Assembly: GCA_036389275.1 (NCBI GenBank)
Contig: DASVQE010000059.1
Coordinates: 1 to 64,000, forward strand
DNA: 64,000 nt
Direction of reading: 5' to 3'
Source of the DNA: QHVT01 sp036389275
GTDB lineage: Bacteria; Acidobacteriota; Thermoanaerobaculia; Gp7-AA8
Below the pieces are notes generated by a model. The model searched no databases, was not told the DNA's origin, and saw only the letters and a program-made list of their open reading frames with translations. Made by a program: the position numbers and the translations under genes. How positions within the stretch are numbered: the first letter of the stretch is position 1; every line of letters begins with the position of its first letter. Shown piece by piece: positions 37,072-45,280 of this stretch.

Positions 37072-37593
37072 TCAGCGCGCCATCAAATCTTCCTTCCGCC
37101 GCATCATCTGCTCGCCGAGCGCGCGCAGGTCGTCGCGGTCCATGGCCTTGCGCGCCCGCGGGAACATCTCCTTCTCCTCTTCCTCGGCGTGATGCTCGAT
37201 GAGCTCGCGCAGCACCTTCGCCTTCGCCTTCAGCTCCTCGGCGCTCGCGCCTTCGTCCGCCTCCGGCATCACCAGGTCGACCACGTGATGCTCCTGCAGC
37301 GCCTCGAAGAAGAGCTGCTTGTCTTCCTTCTTGCGCGCGGCCTGGTAGTAGGCGGGATAGAAGATCTCCTCCTCGATCGTGCTGTGGACCTTCACTTCCT
37401 GCTCGATCTGGCCGAGGAGTTTGGTGCGGCGCGCGCCGCTGGCGCTGACCAGTTGCGCGAGCAGCTTGCGCACGTTCTCGTGGTCCTGCTTGAGGAGCGC
37501 GATGGCGTCGGCGGGACGTTTCGCGGACGACGATTGTTTTGATGATGATTTCTTAGAAGACTTTTTCGATGATGATTTTTTCGATGCGGCCAT
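37072..37593 (-). CDS. Hemerythrin HHE-domain protein
   Basis: The product has 173 residues. A Lys/Ser-rich tail (residues 1-27) precedes a four-helix hemerythrin-like HHE domain. Metal ligands are visible in LKQDHENVRKLL, KVHSTIEEEIFYP, LQEHHVVDLVMPE and LIEHHAEEEEKEMFP. Such proteins bind a di-iron centre and take part in oxygen, nitric oxide or iron homeostasis. The basic tail resembles that of the neighbouring Lys/Ala-rich protein and could bind DNA, which is inferred. It is co-directional with the Doc-like and Lys-rich genes (41 bases apart). Confidence 0.93.
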   Translation of the reverse strand: MAASKKSSSKKSSKKSSSKQSSSAKRPADAIALLKQDHENVRKLLAQLVSASGARRTKLLGQIEQEVKVHSTIEEEIFYPAYYQAARKKEDKQLFFEALQEHHVVDLVMPEADEGASAEELKAKAKVLRELIEHHAEEEEKEMFPRARKAMDRDDLRALGEQMMRRKEDLMAR

Positions 37594-37634
37594 TCAATCC
37601 TCCGCGTTGCGAAGGATCACAAGTCGCGCCAACG

Positions 37635-38063
37635 CTAATCGCTCTTCACGATCGAGCGGTTCATCACCTCGCGCAGCTCGCGGAAAACGTTCTCCGGCGG
37701 GACGCCGATGTCGCGGCAGGTGGCGGCACGGCGGAGCAGCGTCTCGGCGGTCTTCTCGTCGAAGATGCGCGCGTCGACGGTGCGGTTGTTCAACTCGCAG
37801 AAGGCCAGCAGCGAGGCGAGGGCGGTGCGGCGGTTCTGGCCGCGGAACGGGCGGGCCTGCAGCAGCGCGAAGACGAGCGCCGCGACTTTGTCGGGAAACG
37901 ACGGATAGGCTTCGCGGCCGAGGGTCGTGACCTGCGGGCGCTGGACGGCGCTGACGAGGCCGAACTGCGAGTCGACCACGCCCGGCTGCGCGGCGGTGCC
38001 GCCGAACTCCGCGCTGACCGCTTTGTGCAGCTCGACCACGTCCTGCACGCTGAGGTAGCGGAT
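37635..38063 (-). CDS. Doc/Fic-like protein lacking the catalytic His; start unresolved
   Basis: The conserved part is about 142 residues and follows the Doc (death-on-curing) pattern: IRYLSVQDVVELHKAV, QPGVVDSQFGLVSAVQRP, YPSFPDKVAALVFALLQ and the Fic motif region RPFRGQNRRTALASLLAF. The canonical motif is HxFxxGNxR; here His is Arg and Gly is Gln, so Fic transfer chemistry should be lost. No ATG, GTG or TTG sits at the domain start. ATC 38063 aligns with the Met of phage P1 Doc (MRHIS versus IRYLS); a GTG at 38048 would trim it. The same frame is also open back to ATG 38453 through a Lys/Ala/Pro-rich stretch, but codon use there favours the other frame. No antitoxin is recognised. Confidence 0.6.
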   Translation of the reverse strand: MRYLSVQDVVELHKAVSAEFGGTAAQPGVVDSQFGLVSAVQRPQVTTLGREAYPSFPDKVAALVFALLQARPFRGQNRRTALASLLAFCELNNRTVDARIFDEKTAETLLRRAATCRDIGVPPENVFRELREVMNRSIVKSD

Positions 38064-38067
38064 GCCG

Positions 38068-38460
38068 TCAGTCTGTGAGCTTGCGGAAGGCGTTGGGGTA
38101 CTTTTTGACGGCGCGGCGGAAGGCGTTGGCGATGGCTGGGTTGGTGAAGCCGCCGCTGTCGCCGCCGGCCGCTGGGCGGGCTTTGCCGCCGCCGGCGGCG
38201 CCGACGGAGACTTTTTCGACGACGCTGCCTTTTTTGCCGGGGCTGGCAGCTTTGGCGGCGGCGCTGCCGCCTTTTTCGCCGGAGCCGGCTTTGGCGCCGC
38301 TTTTGGCTGGGGCTTTGGCGGCGCCTTCGTCACCGGAGCTTTTTTTGATGGGGACTGCGGCGCTTTTGGCGCCGGCTTTGTCGGCGCTTTTGCTGCTGCT
38401 TTTGGCTGAGGCTTGGCTGCTTTTGACTGTTTTGGCTTTGCTTTTGTCGCCATGCGTCAT
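38068..38460 (-). CDS. Lys/Ala-rich histone H1-like protein
   Basis: The product is about 130 residues: Lys, Ala, Ser and Gly make up most of residues 1-100, ending in a helix (AIANAFRRAVKKYPNAFRKL). I chose this frame over the overlapping one because its third codon positions are nearly all C (GCC, GGC, AGC, TTC, CGC). A GAGGA sequence also sits 5 bases before its ATG, and a good sigma-70-type promoter lies just upstream. Proteins of this composition compact DNA or bind RNA. Its TGA (38068-38070, followed by C) sits 4 bases before the first conserved codon of the Doc-like frame. Either the two are coupled, or a +1 frameshift joins them. Confidence 0.65.
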   Translation of the reverse strand: MTHGDKSKAKTVKSSQASAKSSSKSADKAGAKSAAVPIKKSSGDEGAAKAPAKSGAKAGSGEKGGSAAAKAASPGKKGSVVEKVSVGAAGGGKARPAAGGDSGGFTNPAIANAFRRAVKKYPNAFRKLTD

Positions 38461-38479
38461 CTCAGTCCTCAGGGGGCGT

Positions 38480-38508
38480 AGTGTAAAGCCCTTAAGTGTC
38501 TGAGTCAA
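38480..38508 (-). promoter_or_regulatory. Sigma-70-type promoter of the Lys/Ala-rich gene
   Basis: On the minus strand TTGACT (38508-38503) and TACACT (38485-38480) are 17 bases apart. Transcription would start near 38473, giving a leader of about 13 bases that holds the GAGGA ribosome-binding sequence before ATG 38460. Confidence 0.65.
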
Positions 38509-38614
38509 CGCAGGTTACGTGCAAATACACCAAATCCGGAAAGCGGCCGCTCCGCGTAAGTCTTTGACTCATCGCGGCTTAGGGAAATGTCGAAGTGCAC
38601 TGAATGTTGTGCAA

Positions 38615-38920
38615 TCAGACGCCGTCGGCGTCAGGGTTCTCCGCGGCCGAGGCTGCCGCATCGCTGGTTTCCTCCACCAGCGGCTTGGCGTCGATCGAGA
38701 GGAACTCCTTGGCCTGCGGCAACAGGGTGTAGACGCCGTCGCCGTCGGTGAAGAGGTAGCCGCGCGCGACGAGCTCGACCGCCGGCTGTTCGCCGCCGCC
38801 GGCGGGATGCTTGATGGCCTTGATGGTCTCGAGCGGCAGCGTCTCCACGTTGAGGCGCCGGAACTCCTGCAGCACGCGGATCTGCTGCGCCGTCAGTCCC
38901 TGCGGGATGATGATCGCCAT
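38615..38920 (-). CDS. Hypothetical protein (winged-helix-like)
   Basis: The product has 101 residues. LTAQQIRVLQEFRRLNVETLPLETIKAI followed by PAVELVARGYLFTDGDGVYTL and PQAKEFLSI has the helix-helix-helix-wing rhythm of a small winged-helix domain. The last 20 residues are acidic and disordered. It lies 10 bases downstream of the DNA glycosylase gene on the same strand and probably shares its transcript with it and the Lhr helicase. A DNA-binding role is inferred only from the pattern. Confidence 0.75.
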   Translation of the reverse strand: MAIIIPQGLTAQQIRVLQEFRRLNVETLPLETIKAIKHPAGGGEQPAVELVARGYLFTDGDGVYTLLPQAKEFLSIDAKPLVEETSDAAASAAENPDADGV

Positions 38921-38929
38921 GCGCGCGAA

Positions 38930-39733
38930 TTATGCCTGACATTTCGGGCACCAGTACGTGCCGCGCACGTCGCGGCCCTGCTTGGCGTAGCGGATCGGCG
39001 TGCCGCAGCGGCGGCAGGGCTGGCCGCTGCGCCCGAAGACGTAGAGTTTCTCGCGCGGGTCGAGGCTGAAGGTGGTGTTGCGGCCGATGGCGCGCTTCTG
39101 CACGTTGGCCTGCATGACCTTGCGCGAGACGCGCAGGAGCTCGGCGAGCTGTTCGTCGGAGAGCGCGTCGACGTGCGTGAACGGATCGATGCCGGTGAGG
39201 AAGAGGAGCTCGCTCTTGTACTCGTTGCCGATGCCGGCCACCACGCGCTGATTGAGGATGACGTCGGCGATCTCGGTGGCGCCGCGCGCGCGCATGCGAC
39301 GCAGCGCTTCGTCGGCGTCGAAGGTCTCGCCGAGGAGATCGGGACCGATGCGGCGGAGATCTTCGTCGCGCGCGAGCGAATGCGCGTCGTGAAACTCGGC
39401 CACCGGCACGGTGAAGGCGACCGCCACCCACGCGTCGGTCTCGAGGACGATGCGCATGTCGCGTTGCGGCTTCCGCCACCGCTCGCCCGGGCGGTAGACG
39501 TGCCACGTGCCGTGCATGCGCATGTGCGTGTGCAGATGAAGGTCGCCCGAGAGCTCCATGATCAGGTTCTTGCCGGCGGCGTGTACGCGCTCGACGGTGC
39601 GGCCGGCCACGGGCGACTGATCGTCGACGCGCGCGAGCTGCGCCAGCACGGTGGTGAAGCGGGTGATCACGCGGCCGGCCAGCGCCGCGTGCAAGGTGCG
39701 CGCGGCGCGGTGGATCGTGTCGCCTTCAGGCAT
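38930..39733 (-). CDS. Fpg/Nei-family DNA glycosylase (Nei2/endonuclease VIII-like)
   Basis: The product has 267 residues and starts with PEGDTIHRAARTL. The Pro (after Met removal) is the Schiff-base nucleophile, followed by the catalytic Glu. The Nei-type helix is present (THMRMHGTWHVY), as is the helix-two-turn-helix with NQRVVAGIGNEYKSELLFL. The C-terminal zinc finger is CRRCGTPIRYAKQGRDVRGTYWCPKC. It removes oxidised pyrimidines or other lesions and nicks the abasic site. The 'PEGDTI' opening is typical of the actinobacterial Nei2 group rather than MutM ('PELPEV'). The start overlaps the stop of the Lhr helicase gene, making a repair operon. Confidence 0.94.
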   Translation of the reverse strand: MPEGDTIHRAARTLHAALAGRVITRFTTVLAQLARVDDQSPVAGRTVERVHAAGKNLIMELSGDLHLHTHMRMHGTWHVYRPGERWRKPQRDMRIVLETDAWVAVAFTVPVAEFHDAHSLARDEDLRRIGPDLLGETFDADEALRRMRARGATEIADVILNQRVVAGIGNEYKSELLFLTGIDPFTHVDALSDEQLAELLRVSRKVMQANVQKRAIGRNTTFSLDPREKLYVFGRSGQPCRRCGTPIRYAKQGRDVRGTYWCPKCQA

Positions 39734-42700
39734 GCTTCGCCTGTGCGGTCTGGCTGGCGCGCAGTTGATGGCCGAGAGCCGTCGCGGCGAATCCTTCTTC
39801 GACGAGGTACGGCGCGAGCGGCGAGCGCGCGGTCGGCTCGTCGTTCACCTCGGCGATGAGCAGCGCGCGGCGCTCGCCGTCGTGCACGAGCGAGGCGAGC
39901 GCGCGAGCGACGGCGCGCGCGACGATGCCGCGCAGCGGCTCGTCGTCGGGCAGGAAGAGGTAGAGCTGCTTCTCGCCGCGGCCGATGTAGCAGGCCATCC
40001 GTCCGTTCACGAGAATGACATTCGCGCCGACGCTGCGCGAGAGCGTCCACGACGACTCCGGCCAGCGCACGATGGCGCCGTACGGATTGGCGGGATCGGT
40101 GGCGGCGAGCATGCGCGTCTCCGCTTCCTCCGGCTCGTCGCGCAAGGAGCGCAGCAGGTCGACCGCGCCGGCGCTCGCGAACTGCGTCGCGCCGAGTCCG
40201 GCGATGAAGTAGCCGCGGCGGATGCGTCCCGCTTCTTCCATCGCCTTGAGGATCGGGTAGACCGCGGAGAAGCCGCCGCTGATGTTCTCGAGCGCCGGCG
40301 CCTCGCGCGTGACGACGCCGTAGCGCGCGAGCAGTTGCTGCGCGAGCGCGTTCGCGCGCTGCGTCTCGTTGCCGGCCGGCGGCGGCACGAGCGACCAGCG
40401 TCCCTGCGTCGACGCCGGTGCCACGCGGCGCGAACGGAACCCGGCCGCGCGCGCGGTGCGCGTCTTCGGCCGGGTGAAGGCGCGCAGCGCGTGGAACGTG
40501 TCGTTCGTGACCGCGCCTTTCCAGACCAGGTCCCACAGCGAGTCGACCAAGTCCGCGGGAAAGCCGCCGAGCTCCGCCTGAATGTGCGAGAAGAAGGAGG
40601 CGCCGCGCGCGCGCAGCAGCTCGACGATTCTCATGTCATCCCGAGCGTCAGCGAGGGACCCGGGCGGGTGGGGCTCCGACCGCGTGCCGCCCGGCCGCCC
40701 AGGTCCCTCGCTCACGCTCGGGATGACACGCGGAGGCAGCAGGAGCGGCAGGTGATCGGTCAGGTAGAGGGCGATGCGGCCGTCGCGCTCGCCGAGCGGC
40801 TCGACGCCGACCCAGACGATCTCGCCGGCGGCGCTGAGCGTGTCGAGATCGCTCGGCTTGTAGTCGGCCACGCGCGCGGCGAGGATGTCGCTCTCGAAGA
40901 TCGACGCGGCCATCGGAAAGCCCTGCAGCGACTCGATGGTCTCGAGCAGCGCGTCGAGGCCGCGGCGCTTGCCGTCGACGTGCTGCCACGAGGCGAAGAG
41001 CCGCGCCAGCACGGGCGGATCGACCGGCTCCGCTTCCTTGCGCAGCTTCGCCAGCGAGCGCCTGCGCACGGTGCGCAGCACTTCCGACTCGCACCACTCG
41101 CGCTGCGTGCCGCCGGGGCGGAACTCGCCTTCGAGGATGCGGCCGCGCTCGACGAAGCGGTCGAGTGCGTGCGCGATCACGGCCACGCCGAGGCCGTAGC
41201 GGCGGGCGACGTCGTGCGGCGTGAACGGGCCGTGCGTGCGGGCATAGCGGAGCACGAGATCGCCGACCGGGTCGGCCACCGGCTGCAGGTAGCGCTCCGC
41301 GATGCCGGGCGGCATCGGCGTGCCGAGGGCATCGCGATACCGCGACGCATCCTCGGCGGCGATGAATCGCTTCGTGCGCGCCACGCTCACCTCGAGGATG
41401 CGCCGCTGCTGCGCGAGCTCGCGCAAGGCCGGCGCGACGTCGATGCTCGCGCGCGCCGCGATCTCGTCGGCGGAGAGATCGCCGAGGCGCAGCAGCAGGT
41501 CGTGAATGGCGTCGGGATTCTTCGCGCGATGCCGCTCGTCGAGATGCTGCAGCTCGAGCTCCGTCTGCTCGAGCGCGGCCGGATCGAGCAGCTCGCGCAG
41601 CTCCGGCTCGCCGAGGAGCTCGCGCAGTTGCGACTGGTCGATGGCCAGCGCTTGCGCGCGGCGCTCGGCCAGCGGCGCATCGCCGTCGTAGAGAAAATTC
41701 GCGACGTAGCGGAAGAGCACCGAGGCGGCGAACGGCGACGGCTTCTGCGTGTCGGCGGTGACCACGCGGATGGTGCGCTGGCGAATGCGCCTGGCGAGAT
41801 CGACCAGCGCCTGCACGTCGAAGACGTCGCGCAGCGTCTCGCGATATGCCTCGAGGATGATCGGAAACGAGCCGAAGCGCGAGGCGACCTGCAGCAGATC
41901 GTAGGCGCGCTTGCGCTGCTGCCAGAGCGGCGTGCGACCCTGGATGCGGATGCGCGGCAGCAGCAGCGCGCGCGCGGCGGCCTCGCGGAACTTCGCCGCG
42001 AACATCGAGCTGGCGCCGAGCTGCCGGAAGAGGAGCTGCTCGACCTCGTCGGGATCGGGCAGCACCAGCTCCGTCGGCGGCGGCGTGTCGGTCTCGGGGA
42101 AGCGGACGATGAAGCCGTCGTCGCTCCACATCGACTCGACGTCGATGGCCAGCTCGTTGCGCACCTTCGCCGTCACGGCCATGGCCCACGGCGCGTGCAC
42201 TTTGCCGCCGAACGGCGTGAGCACGCAGACGCGCCAGTCGCCCAGCTCGTCCATCACGCGTTCGACGACGATGGTGCGGTCGTCCGGCACCGCGCCGGTC
42301 GCTTCCATCTGATCGTCGAGGTACTGCAGAAAGTTCTCGGCGGCGGCGCGGTCGAGATCGTGTTTCGTGGTGAGGCGCTTGATGGCGTCGCCGCGTTTCG
42401 ACTCGCGGATCTCGCGCACGAGGCGGCCGATGGTCTCGCCGAAGGGCACGGTGCGTTCGGCGGCGTCGGCTTTCCAGAACGGCATCTTGCCGGGCTGCCC
42501 CGGCGCGGGCGTGACGATCACTTTGTCGTGCGTGATCTCCTCGATGCGCCACGTCGACGCGCCGAGGACGAAGGTCTCGCCGGGCGAGGCCTCGAAGACC
42601 ATCTCTTCATCGAGCTCGCCGACGCGCGCCGACTGGTTCTTCTCCGTGCCGGCGAGGAAGACGCCGTAGAGGCCGCGGTCGGGAATCGTGCCGCCGCTGG

Positions 42701-44312
42701 TGATGGCCACGCGCTTCGCGCCCTGCCGCGCCACGAGCGTGTTGGCGACGCGGTCCCAGGTGAGGCGCGGTCGCAGCTCGGCGAATTCGTCGGACGGGTA
42801 CATGCCGCTGAGCATGTCCAGCACGCCGTCGAAAGCGGTCCGCGAGAGCTCGGCGTACGGCGCGGCGGAGCGGACCGTGTCGAAGAGCGCATCGGCATGC
42901 CACTCGTCGACGGCGACCATGGCCACGATCTGCTGCGCGAGGACGTCGAGCGGATTGCGCGGATAGCGCGTCGGCTCGATGGCGCCTTCGTGCATGGCCG
43001 CGGTGACGGCGGCGCAGGCGATCAGGTCGCCGCGGAACTTCGGCACGAGCACGCCGCTCGAGGCCGCGCCGACCTGATGGCTGGCGCGCCCGATGCGCTG
43101 CATGCCCGAGGCGATCGACGGCGGCGCCTCGATCTGGATGACGAGATCGATCGCGCCCATGTCGATGCCGAGCTCCAGCGACGAGGTGGCCACGAGCGCC
43201 GGCAGGCGGCCCGACTTCAAGGCATCTTCGATCTCGACGCGCTGCGCCCTGGCGATGGAGCCGTGATGCGCCTGCACGAGCGTCTCGCCGGCGAGCTCGT
43301 TGAGCGCCGCGGCCAGCCGTTCGGCGAGCCTGCGCGAGTTGACGAAGATCAGCGTCGAGTGATGCTCGCGGATCATCTCCAGCAGCCGCGGATGGATGGC
43401 CGGCCAGATCGACGGCGAGCGCGGTCCCAGCGAGGCCGGTCCGCTCACCACTTCCTGCGCCTCGGAGAGGCGCGCCAGATCTTCGACCGGCACTTCGACG
43501 CGCAGCGAGAGCTGCTTTTTCTCGCCGGTGTCGACGATGGTGACGGGACGGAACTGCGGCTTCGCCTTGGCGTCGGCGAACTCGTCATGAATCTGTCCGG
43601 TGGCCTCGTCCGATTGCGCGGCGTGCTTCTGCGCGAGCGTCGCGCCGCCGAGGAAGCGCGCCACCTCGTCGAGCGGCCGCTGTGTCGCGGAGAGGCCGAT
43701 GCGTTGCGGCGGACGCTCGCAGCGCATGGCCAGCCGTTCGAGCGACACGGCCATGTGCGCGCCGCGCTTGCCGGGGACGAGCGCGTGGATCTCGTCGATG
43801 ATGATCGTCTCGACGCCGCGCAGCGCTTCGCGCGCGTTCGAGGTGAGCATCAGATAGAGCGACTCGGGCGTGGTGATGAGGATGTCGGCCGGCTCGCGCG
43901 CGAAGCGTGCGCGCTCGGCCTGCGGCGTGTCGCCGGTGCGGATCGAGATCGTCGGCGTGACGAAGCCGATGCCGCGCTCGTGGGCGACGTTGGCGATGCC
44001 GAAGAGCGGCGCGCGGAGATTGCGCTCGACGTCGACGGCCAGCGCCTTGAGCGGCGAGACGTAGACCACGCGGCAGCGGCGCTCCTTCGGCGGCGGCGGC
44101 GCGAACATCAGCCGGTCGAGCGCCCAGAGGAACGCGGTGAGCGTCTTGCCGCTGCCGGTCGGCGCGAAAATCAGCGTCCAGTCGCCGCGCGCGATGGCCG
44201 GCCAGCCGAGCTGCTGCGCGCGCGTCGGCGCGGCGAACGACGACTCGAACCATTCGCGCGTGGCCGCGTGAAATGGCGCAAGTGCCGTTTGCGGGTTTTG
44301 TTTACGAGGCAT
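39726..44312 (-). CDS. lhr: Lhr-type ATP-dependent DNA/RNA helicase
   Basis: The product is a 1528-residue superfamily 2 'large helicase-related' protein. The RecA-like core has the Q motif TRAQQLGWPAI, Walker A FAPTGSGKTLTAF, DEIH box IIDEIHAL, SATQRP, and motif VI QRIGRASHQVG. The Lhr winged-helix and beta-barrel modules follow, then a long C-terminal region of the full-length (Lhr-CTD) type. It translocates 3'-5' on single-stranded DNA and acts in repair. Position suits this: a DNA glycosylase gene overlaps its 3' end, an arrangement also known in other bacteria. Codons 1196-1226 (40635-40727) come from an in-frame palindromic repeat. Confidence 0.95.
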   Translation of the reverse strand: MPRKQNPQTALAPFHAATREWFESSFAAPTRAQQLGWPAIARGDWTLIFAPTGSGKTLTAFLWALDRLMFAPPPPKERRCRVVYVSPLKALAVDVERNLRAPLFGIANVAHERGIGFVTPTISIRTGDTPQAERARFAREPADILITTPESLYLMLTSNAREALRGVETIIIDEIHALVPGKRGAHMAVSLERLAMRCERPPQRIGLSATQRPLDEVARFLGGATLAQKHAAQSDEATGQIHDEFADAKAKPQFRPVTIVDTGEKKQLSLRVEVPVEDLARLSEAQEVVSGPASLGPRSPSIWPAIHPRLLEMIREHHSTLIFVNSRRLAERLAAALNELAGETLVQAHHGSIARAQRVEIEDALKSGRLPALVATSSLELGIDMGAIDLVIQIEAPPSIASGMQRIGRASHQVGAASSGVLVPKFRGDLIACAAVTAAMHEGAIEPTRYPRNPLDVLAQQIVAMVAVDEWHADALFDTVRSAAPYAELSRTAFDGVLDMLSGMYPSDEFAELRPRLTWDRVANTLVARQGAKRVAITSGGTIPDRGLYGVFLAGTEKNQSARVGELDEEMVFEASPGETFVLGASTWRIEEITHDKVIVTPAPGQPGKMPFWKADAAERTVPFGETIGRLVREIRESKRGDAIKRLTTKHDLDRAAAENFLQYLDDQMEATGAVPDDRTIVVERVMDELGDWRVCVLTPFGGKVHAPWAMAVTAKVRNELAIDVESMWSDDGFIVRFPETDTPPPTELVLPDPDEVEQLLFRQLGASSMFAAKFREAAARALLLPRIRIQGRTPLWQQRKRAYDLLQVASRFGSFPIILEAYRETLRDVFDVQALVDLARRIRQRTIRVVTADTQKPSPFAASVLFRYVANFLYDGDAPLAERRAQALAIDQSQLRELLGEPELRELLDPAALEQTELELQHLDERHRAKNPDAIHDLLLRLGDLSADEIAARASIDVAPALRELAQQRRILEVSVARTKRFIAAEDASRYRDALGTPMPPGIAERYLQPVADPVGDLVLRYARTHGPFTPHDVARRYGLGVAVIAHALDRFVERGRILEGEFRPGGTQREWCESEVLRTVRRRSLAKLRKEAEPVDPPVLARLFASWQHVDGKRRGLDALLETIESLQGFPMAASIFESDILAARVADYKPSDLDTLSAAGEIVWVGVEPLGERDGRIALYLTDHLPLLLPPRVIPSVSEGPGRPGGTRSEPHPPGSLADARDDMRIVELLRARGASFFSHIQAELGGFPADLVDSLWDLVWKGAVTNDTFHALRAFTRPKTRTARAAGFRSRRVAPASTQGRWSLVPPPAGNETQRANALAQQLLARYGVVTREAPALENISGGFSAVYPILKAMEEAGRIRRGYFIAGLGATQFASAGAVDLLRSLRDEPEEAETRMLAATDPANPYGAIVRWPESSWTLSRSVGANVILVNGRMACYIGRGEKQLYLFLPDDEPLRGIVARAVARALASLVHDGERRALLIAEVNDEPTARSPLAPYLVEEGFAATALGHQLRASQTAQAKHA
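40635..40727. repeat. 93-bp inverted repeat inserted in frame in lhr
   Basis: The arms 40635-40667 and 40695-40727 are 33 bases each, inverted, with two mismatches, around a 27-base loop. They begin GTCATCCCGAGCG, a word typical of dispersed palindromic elements seen in many unrelated bacterial genomes. The length is exactly 31 codons; the translation reads VIPSVSEGPG...GSLADARDD without a stop. Confidence 0.9.
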
Positions 44313-44408
44313 CGGTGAGCGGCGTCACGCTGCTGGACTTCCCGTGGGCTGACTGCAAGAATAGTCGCCAGTCCCCTTGCGCGAAAGTGAAGTGGCGAAG
44401 GATGGGAG

Positions 44409-45173
44409 ATGCGGCTGAAGGTGCTCGGCGCCTATGGGGCGTCGGATGCAGAACATAATCTGACCGGGTACCTGATCGACGACTGGCTCGCGGTGGATGC
44501 CGGCACTCTCACCTCGAAGCTCTCGTTCGCGCAGCAGGCCCGCGTTCAGGCGGTGTTCATCAGCCATCCGCACGCGGACCACATCCGCGACCTCCCGCAC
44601 CTGATCCACAACCGCTTCAGCCAGAACACCGGTCCGCTGACGGTCTTCGCCTCGCGCGAGGTGATGGACCTGCTCGCGCGCGACGTCTTCAACGGGGTCG
44701 TCTGGCCCGATTTCTCCGAGATCATCTCGCCGCTGACGAACAAGCCGGCGGTGCACTATCGCGCACTCACGCCCGGCAAGCGCATCGTCTTCAACGAGGT
44801 CGGCCTGACGGCGATTTCGGTCGATCACCAGATCCCGGCCGCGGGCGTCCTGCTCGAGATCAACGGCCAGTCGATCGTCTTCACCGGCGACACCGGCCCG
44901 ACGCAGGAGATCTGGAAGCGCACCAACAAAGCGCAGAACGTGGTGGCGGTGGTGACGGAAGCGTCGTTCCCGAACGACCAGCAAAGCCTGGCCGACGAAA
45001 CCGCGCATCTCTCGCCGCAGACGTTCGGCGAAGAGCTGAAGAAGATCACCGTCGACGCGCCCGTCTACGCCAGCCACCGCAAGATTCCGTACGAGCGCGA
45101 CATCGAGTCGCAGATCCGGAACCTGCGCGACCGCCGCGCGCGCGTGCTGCTCGAGAAGAACTACACGTTGTAA
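44409..45173 (+). CDS. MBL-fold cyclic-nucleotide phosphodiesterase-like hydrolase
   Basis: The product has 254 residues and a metallo-beta-lactamase fold. Metal motifs are SHPHADHIRDL (HxHxDH), VDHQIP, FTGDTGPT and ASHRKIPYERD near the end. The motif VVTEASFPNDQQSLADETAHLS, with the early GCYG-like opening LGAYGASDAEHNLTGYLID, is typical of class II 3',5'-cyclic AMP phosphodiesterases (PDE1/CpdP). It would hydrolyse cyclic nucleotides in the cytosol; other MBL phosphodiesterase activities are possible. It is divergent from the lhr gene (96 bases between starts). Confidence 0.85.
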   Translation: MRLKVLGAYGASDAEHNLTGYLIDDWLAVDAGTLTSKLSFAQQARVQAVFISHPHADHIRDLPHLIHNRFSQNTGPLTVFASREVMDLLARDVFNGVVWPDFSEIISPLTNKPAVHYRALTPGKRIVFNEVGLTAISVDHQIPAAGVLLEINGQSIVFTGDTGPTQEIWKRTNKAQNVVAVVTEASFPNDQQSLADETAHLSPQTFGEELKKITVDAPVYASHRKIPYERDIESQIRNLRDRRARVLLEKNYTL

Positions 45174-45254
45174 CGGCGGCACGCCATCCATGTCACCACT
45201 GGCGCGGAGGCGGCCTTCGCGACGTTGGGCAGCCGAGACCCGGTGTAGCCGGAG

Positions 45255-45277
45255 ATCCTGCGGCTGCGCCGCAGGAT
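45255..45277. terminator. Hairpin between convergent genes
   Basis: ATCCTGCGGC and GCCGCAGGAT form a perfect 10-bp stem with a TGC loop, 4 bases from the stop of the amidohydrolase gene and about 80 bases past the MBL stop. It lacks a T run on either side, so it is a terminator-like or mRNA-end structure serving both strands. Confidence 0.5.
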
Positions 45278-45280
45278 GAA

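Noticed and set aside
37635..38063. Active toxin-antitoxin module of the Phd-Doc type
   Set aside because: The catalytic His is replaced by Arg and no Phd-like antitoxin is present, so a classic toxin is not supported.
38064..38453. Lys/Ala/Pro-rich N-terminal extension of the Doc-like frame
   Set aside because: In that frame third codon positions are much less GC-rich than in the overlapping frame, and the ribosome-binding site is better placed for the other ATG. I treat it as a shadow, but an expressed fusion is not excluded.
40635..40727. Rho-independent terminator
   Set aside because: Although a strong hairpin, it lies inside lhr and is read through in frame, with no T run.
39651..44318. 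1,555-codon plus-strand frame opposite lhr
   Set aside because: Arg/Ala/Glu-rich antisense frame with no domain; lhr on the minus strand has all helicase motifs.
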